Shown piece by piece: positions 7,828 to 14,423 of a DNA stretch of 18,803 nt. Where the stretch lies: assembly GCA_002726335.1 (NCBI GenBank), contig PBSR01000277.1, positions 1 through 18,803 of the forward strand, given 5' to 3'. A program made the translations under genes and the position numbers. Numbering within the stretch: the first letter of the stretch is position 1; every line of letters begins with the position of its first letter. The stretch is from Gemmatimonadaceae bacterium (lineage in GTDB: Bacteria > Latescibacterota > UBA2968 > UBA8231). The notes below the pieces were generated by a model. That model had not been told where the DNA came from. It worked only from the letters and a program-made list of their open reading frames with translations, and searched no databases.

Positions 7828-8837
7828 CAGGCGTCACTCCGGTGGGAGATTCGCGGGTCCAGCAGGGGATACAGGAAGTCCATCATCATCGTGACGAGAC
7901 CGATGGCCAGGATGAGGATGAGAACGACACCGTTGATGACGGTATAGTCGGACGCCTGAATCGCCTGGAACAGCACGGTGCCGATTCCGGGATAGGCGAA
8001 GATCACTTCGACGATGACCTGACCGGCCACCACATTGGCCAGGGACAGACCCAGCGCGGTGAACTGGGGCAACATGGCGTTGCGCAGACCGAAGCGCAGG
8101 AAGATCGTCCGGTTGCGCAGGCCGTTGGCTTCGGCCAGAGAGATGTAGTCCTCCCCCGAAGTGGACACCATCATACCCCGCATCCCCAGGGCCCAGAAGC
8201 CCACCGCCTGCAGGACGATGGCGAGTCCGGGCAGGATCGAGTGGTGCACGACGTCGACGTAGTAGTCGAAGCTGGCGATGGCCAGCATACCCGGCGAGTA
8301 GCCGCCGGACAGGGGAAACAGTTTCAGCTTGAGGCCGAGGATATAGAGGACGATGAGACCGAGCAGATAGGGAGGGATCGCCGACATCGTCATCAGGGGC
8401 ACGGCCATACTGCGCAACCAGCGGGGAGACGCAGGCCAGGCAGACAGAGCTCCCAGCAGGGTACCGATGACAAAACTCATCAGCACGGAAACCACCATCA
8501 GACCCAGGGTCCAGGGCATGGCGTTGCCGATCAGATCGCCGACGCGGGCCGGGTAGTTGGCCAGCGAATAGCCGAGATCCAGCGTCAGTGTATCGCCGAG
8601 AAAGTTCAGGTACTGCTCGTACAGCGGCTTGTCGAGGCCGAACTTGGCCTGGTACGCCTTGACCATGGCCTCGATGCCATCCTGCCGCAGACCGCCGCTG
8701 GCGGCCAGTTGGCCCAGCTTCTCACGGATGGGATCACGCCCCGTGCCCAGGCGGGGGACGAAGAAGTTGACGCTGGCCGCCGCCCACACCACCACAAGGA
8801 AGAGGGAGACGCGCCGGATGATGTAGTTCCATTTCAT
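7827..8837 (-). CDS. Opp/Dpp-type ABC transporter permease (OppB-like)
   Basis: Inner-membrane permease of 336 residues, typical of OppB/DppB. The first transmembrane helix (about 9-28) is followed by a roughly 80-residue periplasmic part containing FGLDKPLYEQYLNFLGD, characteristic of the family. Further helices lie at about 109-131, 143-168, 200-219, 258-280 and 302-322. The EAA loop is at 235-257 (AEANGLRNRTIFLRFGLRN, ending near MLP). The C-terminus YPLLDPRI is also family-typical. It begins 69 bases after the mannonate dehydratase stop with only a weak GGA as ribosome-binding site, and its TGA overlaps the ATG of the OppC-like gene. It is the first transporter gene in transcription order. 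Confidence -1.
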   Translation of the reverse strand: MKWNYIIRRVSLFLVVVWAAASVNFFVPRLGTGRDPIREKLGQLAASGGLRQDGIEAMVKAYQAKFGLDKPLYEQYLNFLGDTLTLDLGYSLANYPARVGDLIGNAMPWTLGLMVVSVLMSFVIGTLLGALSAWPASPRWLRSMAVPLMTMSAIPPYLLGLIVLYILGLKLKLFPLSGGYSPGMLAIASFDYYVDVVHHSILPGLAIVLQAVGFWALGMRGMMVSTSGEDYISLAEANGLRNRTIFLRFGLRNAMLPQFTALGLSLANVVAGQVIVEVIFAYPGIGTVLFQAIQASDYTVINGVVLILILAIGLVTMMMDFLYPLLDPRISHRSDA

Positions 8838-8906
8838 GGCGAATCCGTGATTAACGACTATCGCCGGAGACGGAGCAAGTCCTGATCTCCAACCCGCAGG
8901 TACGGA

Positions 8907-9899
8907 TCACTCCGCGCCCTGCTTGTACACCGACTCGCGCAGGCCCTTGATGTAACCGATGGCGAAAAGCCGGCCGATGGAGGAGTACCCGGGCTGGTTG
9001 TTGTCGTCGCCCTCCATGGTCGGTACGTGGTCCGGACGCAGGACCCCCTCGAAACCGATGTCGCGGTAGGCCTTCATGCACTCGTACATGTCGGTCTGGC
9101 CATCGTCGTGGAAGGTCTCGACGAATTTCTCCGGTGTGCCGCGAACGTCCCGCAGGTGCACGAAGAAGATCTTGTCGTGGAAGTTCCGGATCACCTCAGG
9201 CAACTGGTCCGTCATCAGGGCGAAATTTCCCTGACACATACAGATGCCGTTCATCGGGCTGGGCGCCAGATCGAGAAGCTTCTGGTAATTGTCGACGCTG
9301 CGCATGATGCGACCCATGCCGCGCAATGGCGACAGGGGTGGATCGTCGGGGTGCATGGCGAGACGGACGCCGGCCTCCTCGGCCACGGGCAGCACCTGCT
9401 CGAGGAAATACTTCAGGTTATCCCACAACTGCTCCTCCGTCACCTGGTGCTCGGAGGGCGGTGCTCCCTTCATCAACTCGTTGTCGAAGCCGGTGACGTA
9501 CGCGCCGCCGCGACTCGGTGTCGTCGTCGAGGTGCGCGTCCAGTTGAGGATGGGCATCCACTCATAGCACCAGGTCTCGATTCCCAGGGCCCCCATCGTG
9601 CGGATAAGGTCCATGGCGTACTCGATCTCCTGGTCGCGGTCCGACAATCCGAGTTTGGCCTTGTTGAGTGGCGGGCGGGCCTCGATGACGTCGAGCTGGA
9701 AGCCGCCGTTCTCGTACGCCGTCTTCGCCCGGACGATGTTGGGATAGCTCCACGGGCGCTCGTCGGGGTGCATGTCGGCCGGGTCACCTGAGCGGCCAGT
9801 ATGCGGAAAGCCACCCACGACATAGTCGACACCGCACTGCTTGACCATCTTCCACAGGGGGGATGGATGGGGAGACATGACTTCGGCGATCTTGATCAT
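8907..9899 (-). CDS. uxuA: Mannonate dehydratase
   Basis: Protein of 330 residues matching UxuA, the TIM-barrel enzyme that dehydrates D-mannonate to 2-keto-3-deoxygluconate in hexuronate catabolism. The blocks I recognise are LAMHPDDPP (H183), MCQGNF (C222), [11 protein letters not shown] (H248), a segment at 258-271 ending GQTDMY, and LRPDHVP (D290). H183, C222, H248 and D290 correspond to the expected metal ligands, so it should be active. It is slightly shorter than many UxuA proteins (about 350-400 residues), mostly at the termini. There is no signal peptide, so it is cytoplasmic. It lies 28 bases after the GH5 stop and 69 bases before the OppB-like gene on the same strand, linking an extracellular glycosidase to an importer. 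No uxaC, uxuB, kdgK or kdgA is present in the window, so the rest of the pathway must be elsewhere. Related sugar-acid dehydratases sharing the fold remain possible. Confidence -1.
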   Translation of the reverse strand: MIKIAEVMSPHPSPLWKMVKQCGVDYVVGGFPHTGRSGDPADMHPDERPWSYPNIVRAKTAYENGGFQLDVIEARPPLNKAKLGLSDRDQEIEYAMDLIRTMGALGIETWCYEWMPILNWTRTSTTTPSRGGAYVTGFDNELMKGAPPSEHQVTEEQLWDNLKYFLEQVLPVAEEAGVRLAMHPDDPPLSPLRGMGRIMRSVDNYQKLLDLAPSPMNGICMCQGNFALMTDQLPEVIRNFHDKIFFVHLRDVRGTPEKFVETFHDDGQTDMYECMKAYRDIGFEGVLRPDHVPTMEGDDNNQPGYSSIGRLFAIGYIKGLRESVYKQGAE

Positions 9900-9927
9900 C
9901 TCTATCTCGTTTCGGTGTCTTGGGTGG

Positions 9928-11892
9928 TCAACGGAGGAGGGTCATGGGGTGGCTCACAGTACGCCCCGCCGACTGCAGGCGGTAGAAGTAGGTGCCGCTG
10001 GCGACCGCCGTGCCGGCATCGTTCAGGCCATCCCAGTGCGCTCGGTGTGTACCGGCGGCGACGGTCCCATCGACGAGGGTGCGCAGCCGCCGCCCGAGGG
10101 CGTCGAAGATTGCCATGTCAACCGTCGTGGTGCGGTCGAGGTCGAAGGGGATGACCGTGGCCCCATTGAAGGGGTTCGGGTAGTTCTCCGACAGTCGGGC
10201 CAGCGTCGGTACACCGGCGGTAGTGGCGACAACGGTTGCCGGCACACTCACGATCCGGATGTCGTCAAAGGCCAGGCGATTGCCCAGCAGATCGTGGTGC
10301 TCGGCGACGATTTCGAAGCGGTCTACGTCGGTCCAGTCGAACACTCCCTGCGGCTCGTGGAAGTCACCGTCCCAGGCACCGTGCTCGTGGAACGAGCTCA
10401 GCGGGATCTGTACCAGCTGCCAGGAATCGTCCCAGGTGACGTCGGTGAGAGACTCGTCCACCGTGACCCGCATGCGCCACGGCAGGTCGCCTCGTTCGGC
10501 GTGATGCCCGTCGAGGAAACGGACATCGACGGCGGTGCCGGGGGTATTGCCGCGGACACGGAATTCCAGGGCGAAACCGGCCCTCACGAGCTGCGACAGG
10601 TCGCGATCGGGGCGGAAGTCGAAGGTCACAGCGTTGTATCGATCGATATCGGTCAATGAAATGCCGAAACGACCACTGACTGCGGCTGATTCAGAATAGA
10701 AGTCGAGCTCGCCGGCGCTGATCCAGCTGTTCTCCACGATTCCGGTCTCGATGACATCGCTGTACAACGAGAAGGCTTGTGTATCGGGACGCTGCACGAA
10801 TTCCGCCTGCGGCGGCAGGCGCAGACCGAGGGCCGCCAGCAACGGCTCGTTCAGATCGAAATCGAACTGCTCCCCCGTCCCCGCCTCGAACAATCCGAAG
10901 CCGCCCTGGTAGTCCCACATCACCCAGGGGATGTCCTGCCGTTCCAGATGGGAGCGCACCGTCTCGTACCAGAATACTCTGTCCCGCGGATCGCTGTTGG
11001 GGATGTGGACGCCGATCTCCCCGCAGAAGATCGGCACATCCCGCTCCCGAGCGAAGTCGGCAGCGATGTCGAGCAGGGCCTCCACATCAGCCGCCCTGCC
11101 CTGGGTTCGATAGGCTGTCAGCGCACCCTCTACCCAACTGCCGGACAGGGCCGTCGGCACAGCCGGCATCCGCGCTGCGTCAAAGGGAAAGGGCACGCCG
11201 GCAAGGCTCAACATGGAGGGCGTCGTCCACGTGGCGCCCTGATGGGTGAAGACGAAGGGATCGTAGAAGTGGAACGTGTAGATCAGGTGTTCGTCTTCAT
11301 AGGTGGGCATGAGCCGCAGGTTCCGATAGCTGCTCCAGTTGCCCGGGGCGATGACGATCACACGAGCCGCATCGATGGCACGAACTGCGGTGACGGCAGC
11401 CTGCTGGATCTCGTGCCAGGATGTATCCTCGATGCCGTGCGGCTCGTTGAGGATCTCGAACAACAGATGGGGGGCGCTACCGGCGTAGTGTCGGGCGATC
11501 TGCTGCCACACCGGCAGCAGGAAGCGATCGACGTCGGCAGCGGTCGATGCCTGCGACGCAGGGTGATTCTCGAGGATGAGCTGCAAGCCGAGCTCTCCCG
11601 TCCAGTCAACGATCTGATCCAGGAAGAAGAACAGCAGTGGGTCGACGGTGAAGTCCGGATCGGGGCCCGTCATGCCGGGCAGATTGACGGGAAGTCGGAT
11701 CACGTCGATTCCGAGGGACTGGATGTCGACCAGGTCCTCCCGGGTGAAACGGCTGAACTGAACCTGGCGGACGCCGGGTGCCTGCAGCCATTGGGTCAGG
11801 TTGATGCCTCGCGTGAACGGCACGGTCGTTCCTTCAACCACGGTGCCCGACAGCAGAACCAGCGCCATCAGCATCCACATCGTTGCTCTCAC
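9928..11892 (-). CDS. Secreted GH5 glycoside hydrolase with C-terminal FlgD/T9SS-type domain
   Basis: Protein of 654 residues in three parts. After a signal peptide ([21 protein letters not shown]) comes a GH5 (cellulase-type) TIM barrel at about 25-360. Its acid/base is Glu150 in FEILNEPHG, its nucleophile Glu292 in FCGEIGV, and it has the HxY pair H208/Y210 and the barrel Trp in VMWDYQGG. Residues about 370-550 form a beta-rich, CBM-like domain. The tail (about 565-654) starts ENYPNPFN and ends [18 protein letters not shown], the pattern of type IX-style or FlgD-like C-terminal domains. The enzyme should hydrolyse a beta-linked glycan (glucan, mannan or similar) outside the cell. The GTG at 11892 overlaps the upstream stop (GTGA). 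It is preferred over ATG at 11880 because it supplies the positive signal-peptide residue (R2), although the ATG has a weak GAGAG upstream. Exact substrate is unknown. Confidence -1.
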   Translation of the reverse strand: MRATMWMLMALVLLSGTVVEGTTVPFTRGINLTQWLQAPGVRQVQFSRFTREDLVDIQSLGIDVIRLPVNLPGMTGPDPDFTVDPLLFFFLDQIVDWTGELGLQLILENHPASQASTAADVDRFLLPVWQQIARHYAGSAPHLLFEILNEPHGIEDTSWHEIQQAAVTAVRAIDAARVIVIAPGNWSSYRNLRLMPTYEDEHLIYTFHFYDPFVFTHQGATWTTPSMLSLAGVPFPFDAARMPAVPTALSGSWVEGALTAYRTQGRAADVEALLDIAADFARERDVPIFCGEIGVHIPNSDPRDRVFWYETVRSHLERQDIPWVMWDYQGGFGLFEAGTGEQFDFDLNEPLLAALGLRLPPQAEFVQRPDTQAFSLYSDVIETGIVENSWISAGELDFYSESAAVSGRFGISLTDIDRYNAVTFDFRPDRDLSQLVRAGFALEFRVRGNTPGTAVDVRFLDGHHAERGDLPWRMRVTVDESLTDVTWDDSWQLVQIPLSSFHEHGAWDGDFHEPQGVFDWTDVDRFEIVAEHHDLLGNRLAFDDIRIVSVPATVVATTAGVPTLARLSENYPNPFNGATVIPFDLDRTTTVDMAIFDALGRRLRTLVDGTVAAGTHRAHWDGLNDAGTAVASGTYFYRLQSAGRTVSHPMTLLR

Positions 11893-13583
11893 GGCCGCGC
11901 CGGTTGTTGCAGATGGACGATCTGGTTGGCTGCCTGCGAATCCGCTTCCGACACCGAACCATCAGGCCAGGTCACACGGAGTCGCGCGTTGTCGGCGGTT
12001 CCCAGGCCGAAACGCAGAACTGATTCGCTGGATCCCAGATAGCCGGCCGCAGAATTGAGAGTCTGCATCTGCTGCCCTGCGACGGAATACAGTTGAACAC
12101 GACTGCCAGCCACCGGCCGATGGTCCGGTCCTGCCAGCCGCACGGCGATCCAGTTGCCGGGCTCCGGTGTGTCGTTGCGCAGCAGCGTTGGCGTGTCGTT
12201 GAGGTTGACGACGAATACATCGGTATCGCCGTCGCCGTCGTAGTCCCCGGTGCAGCTGCCGCGGCTGACCTTGACGACGGCCAGCCCCGGCCCCGCCGCC
12301 GCTGTCGCGTCGCTGAAATGGCCCTGACCATCGCCGCGGAACAGCTGGTTCGGCTGGGCGTATCGTGCCCCTGTCTCGGTGACGTCGACCTGTGGGTAGA
12401 CGTGGCCGTTGGCGACGAACAGGTCCTGATCCCCGTCCAGGTCGGCATCGAAGAAGTGTGTTCCCCATCCCAGCAGGGGGATCGTCGGGGCCGCCAGACC
12501 CGCCTCGACCGTGGCGTCGGCGAACTGCCACGGGCCATCGTTGCGGTACAACGTATTCGTCTCGCCGTAGAAGTTGGTCACGTACAGGTCGGGGTCGCCG
12601 TCGTTGTCATAGTCGGCAACATCGACACCCATGCCGGCCTCCGCCTCGCCGTCGCCGTTGAAGGCGACACCGGCCTCGGTGGCCACATCTGTGAAGTGCA
12701 GATCCCCGTCGTTGCGGAACAGGACGTTGGCCGTCTCGTCATTGGCCACGAACAGGTCGATTCGGCCGTCACCGTCGAAGTCTTCGGGCACGACCCCAAG
12801 ACCATAGTACTGGTTGGCATCGCCGATTCCGGAGGCTGCCGTGACGTCGCTGAATCTGCCACCGCCGTCATTGCGGTAGAGCTGGTCATCAGCCCCTGGC
12901 ATTCCCATGGGGCCACAGTACACACGGATTCCGCCCAGGTACATGCAGAGATCATCGTAGGCCGGGTCTTCGGGGACGTCGTCCAGGCTGAAGCGTACAT
13001 AGTTGGTCACGTAGAGGTCGAGGTCGCCATCCAGATCGGCATCGAAGAAGGCGGCACTGGCACTGAAGTCGGCCCCGCCGGTCCCGGAGGACGCTGTGAC
13101 GTCGGTAAAGACTTCCTGGCGGTCATGGCGATAGAGAATGTTGGACCCGTAGTTGGTGACGTAGAGATCGTCCTGCCCGTCGTTGTCGATGTCTCCCACT
13201 GCGACCCCGGCCCCCCACCCCCGGTGAGCGATCCCGGCGGCGGTCCCGGTGGGCAGGAAGCGTCCCGAGCCCTCGTTGTGGAACATTTCGTTGCCCGGTC
13301 CGGCACCGAGAGTCTCGGCGGTAGAGCCATTGACGACGTACAGGTCCAGCTGGCCGTCGCCGTCATAATCGAAGAAAGCGGCACCGCTGCCGTGAGCTTC
13401 GAGAATGTGCCGTTTCCGCTGGCCGCCGAAGACATTTGGAACTTCGACACCAGCGGCCGCCGTCTGGTCCGAGAAGTGTAGTCTTGCAGGCGTGTTGGCC
13501 GGACCCGCCGACAGCGGTATCACCCGTGCCAGAACGCCTGCCAGCAATACCGTCGCTGCTGCCCGCGGTCCTAGCGGGCGCAC
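11889..13583 (-). CDS. Secreted FG-GAP repeat / ASPIC-UnbV (CRTAC1-like) protein
   Basis: Protein of 564 residues. Seven calcium-binding FG-GAP loops of the form DxDxDGxxD lie at 72-80, 131-139, 181-189, 268-276, 324-332, 379-387 and 447-455, suggesting a seven-bladed beta-propeller. The C-terminus (about 477-560) is an ASPIC/UnbV domain (NWIAVRL, then LGSSESVLRFGLG and VTWPDGSV). The cysteine segment DDLCMYLGGIRVYCGP (211-224) is typical of CRTAC1-like bacterial proteins. The GTG at 13583 gives a signal-like N-terminus (MRPLGPRAAATVLLAG), though an arginine interrupts the hydrophobic core. The frame is open further upstream to 13952, but that stretch overlies the SUMF1-domain gene and reads as non-protein-like R/G/Q-rich sequence. 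It overlaps the SUMF1 gene by 13 bases and the GH5 gene by 4. Such proteins are usually extracellular; glycan binding or scaffolding is an inference and no enzymatic residues are evident. Confidence -1.
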   Translation of the reverse strand: MRPLGPRAAATVLLAGVLARVIPLSAGPANTPARLHFSDQTAAAGVEVPNVFGGQRKRHILEAHGSGAAFFDYDGDGQLDLYVVNGSTAETLGAGPGNEMFHNEGSGRFLPTGTAAGIAHRGWGAGVAVGDIDNDGQDDLYVTNYGSNILYRHDRQEVFTDVTASSGTGGADFSASAAFFDADLDGDLDLYVTNYVRFSLDDVPEDPAYDDLCMYLGGIRVYCGPMGMPGADDQLYRNDGGGRFSDVTAASGIGDANQYYGLGVVPEDFDGDGRIDLFVANDETANVLFRNDGDLHFTDVATEAGVAFNGDGEAEAGMGVDVADYDNDGDPDLYVTNFYGETNTLYRNDGPWQFADATVEAGLAAPTIPLLGWGTHFFDADLDGDQDLFVANGHVYPQVDVTETGARYAQPNQLFRGDGQGHFSDATAAAGPGLAVVKVSRGSCTGDYDGDGDTDVFVVNLNDTPTLLRNDTPEPGNWIAVRLAGPDHRPVAGSRVQLYSVAGQQMQTLNSAAGYLGSSESVLRFGLGTADNARLRVTWPDGSVSEADSQAANQIVHLQQPARP

Positions 13584-14275
13584 CGGAGGCCTACACTGTT
13601 GCCTTTGATGTAGGAATGGGACGACCCCATGTCGTTGCTTTTGGCACAACCCGCCAGGGACTTGCCGTTCACCCAGGAGCCCCCCCGGAGCCTGGGTTTG
13701 CCGTTGGCGTCTATCGCCCACTCCCAGACATTGCCGCCCATATCCCAGATACCGTAGGCGCTGCGACCGTGCGGGAAACTGCCCACCGGCGCCGTCTTGA
13801 GAAAGCCGTCGGCCTCGCCGAAGATGTTGGCCCGCGGCAAGGCTTCGGGTCCGGCGACGCGCAAGTGATGTCCCCAGGCGAAGGTGAGCTTCTCCGGGCC
13901 CTCGCAGGCCAGTTGCCACTCCGCCTCGGTGGGAAGCCGCTTGCCCGCCCACTCGCAGTACCCCCTGGCACCCGCATAGGAGACTTCCGTCGCCGGATGC
14001 TCGTCAAACCCTTTCTTTGGCCGGAAGACGCCGTCCGCCTCTTCGATGAGGACATAGGCACTCGTCATCTCGACGGGGGGCACACCCTTGACTCGCTCGT
14101 TACCCATCTCATTGAGATACACGGCCATCTGCCGATTGGTGACCTCGTAGAGATCCAGGTGGAACCCGGGGTCGCCTATGGGTACCATCTCTCCGGTTAC
14201 AGGGCGAGGGGCGTCGGCGGCGATACCTGTCAACGCCGCCAACAGGGTCAGGATTCTACTCCAACTCATGTTCAT
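13571..14275 (-). CDS. Secreted SUMF1/FGE-domain protein, short, lacking active-site cysteines
   Basis: Protein of 234 residues, shorter than the usual 260-320 for this fold. A signal peptide (MNMSWSRILTLLAALTGIAADA) precedes a compressed N-terminal half that lacks the FxMG motif. The recognisable FGE-sulfatase/C-type-lectin-like blocks are EVTNRQMAVYLN (44-55), CEWAGKRLPTEAEWQLAC (107-124), YGIWDMGGNVWEW (174-186), RLRGGSW (195-201) and VGLRCAR. In true formylglycine-generating enzymes RGGS is followed by two catalytic cysteines. Here the equivalent positions are Asn203 and Ala208, with only Cys210 nearby, so sulfatase activation is unlikely. ATG at 14275 has a strong GAGGAGAG site. It is the first gene of the nine-gene minus-strand cluster and overlaps the CRTAC1-like gene by 13 bases. 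A binding or structural role, perhaps on a glycan, is possible but not shown. Confidence -1.
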   Translation of the reverse strand: MNMSWSRILTLLAALTGIAADAPRPVTGEMVPIGDPGFHLDLYEVTNRQMAVYLNEMGNERVKGVPPVEMTSAYVLIEEADGVFRPKKGFDEHPATEVSYAGARGYCEWAGKRLPTEAEWQLACEGPEKLTFAWGHHLRVAGPEALPRANIFGEADGFLKTAPVGSFPHGRSAYGIWDMGGNVWEWAIDANGKPRLRGGSWVNGKSLAGCAKSNDMGSSHSYIKGNSVGLRCAR

Positions 14276-14278
14276 CGA

Positions 14279-14286
14279 CTCTCCTC
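14279..14286 (-). promoter_or_regulatory. Strong ribosome-binding site of the first operon gene
   Basis: GAGGAGAG on the minus strand, with GGAG five bases before the ATG at 14275. It is the clearest Shine-Dalgarno in the window and fixes the start of the first SUMF1-domain gene. Confidence -1.
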
Positions 14287-14300
14287 ATTGTCAGCCTGAT

Positions 14301-14330
14301 AGTATAACCCTCGGCTCCGGTAAGGGTGAA
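14301..14330 (-). promoter_or_regulatory. Putative sigma70-type promoter for the minus-strand operon
   Basis: On the minus strand TTCACC (14330-14325) and TATACT (14306-14301) are separated by 18 bases. The -10 box differs from TATAAT at one position and the -35 box matches TTGACA at four of six. The predicted start near 14294 leaves a leader of about 19 bases containing the GAGGAGAG site. It is well placed to drive the SUMF1-to-transporter cluster. It was found by eye only, and promoter consensus in this lineage is not established. Confidence -1.
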
Positions 14331-14389
14331 GACCTGCTGTGCATTCAGGTCGCCACCTGTGCCGCGATTGAGTATCATCTCTACGGGAG

Positions 14390-14409
14390 CCGATCGTCGG
14401 TGCGATCGG
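14390..14409 (+). promoter_or_regulatory. Inverted repeat in front of the large exported protein gene
   Basis: A perfect 7-base inverted repeat, CCGATCG (14390-14396) and CGATCGG (14403-14409) with a 6-base loop, ends two bases before the AAGGA ribosome-binding site (14412-14416) of the gene starting at 14424. It could be an operator for a dimeric regulator or an mRNA hairpin affecting translation. An upstream TATCAT (14373-14378) resembles a -10 box but no good -35 accompanies it. Confidence -1.
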
Positions 14410-14423
14410 GTAAGGAATTGGTC

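Noticed and set aside
12093..13481. Long open frame (462 codons) on the plus strand antisense to the CRTAC1-like gene, and similar long antisense frames at 10777-12042, 7842-8885, 3839-5020 and 1275-2531
   Set aside because: Each lies opposite a protein with clear family motifs, and none shows recognisable domains. They are expected shadows of GC-rich codon bias.
13584..13952. In-frame upstream extension of the CRTAC1-like gene to an ATG at 13952
   Set aside because: The extension runs through the second half of the SUMF1-domain gene on the same strand and reads as R/G/Q-rich non-protein-like sequence. The GTG at 13583 starts a signal-like N-terminus.
14178..14423. In-frame upstream extension of the large exported-protein gene
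   Set aside because: It would overlap the divergent SUMF1 gene and hide the signal peptide. ATG at 14424 has an AAGGA site and begins the hydrophobic signal.
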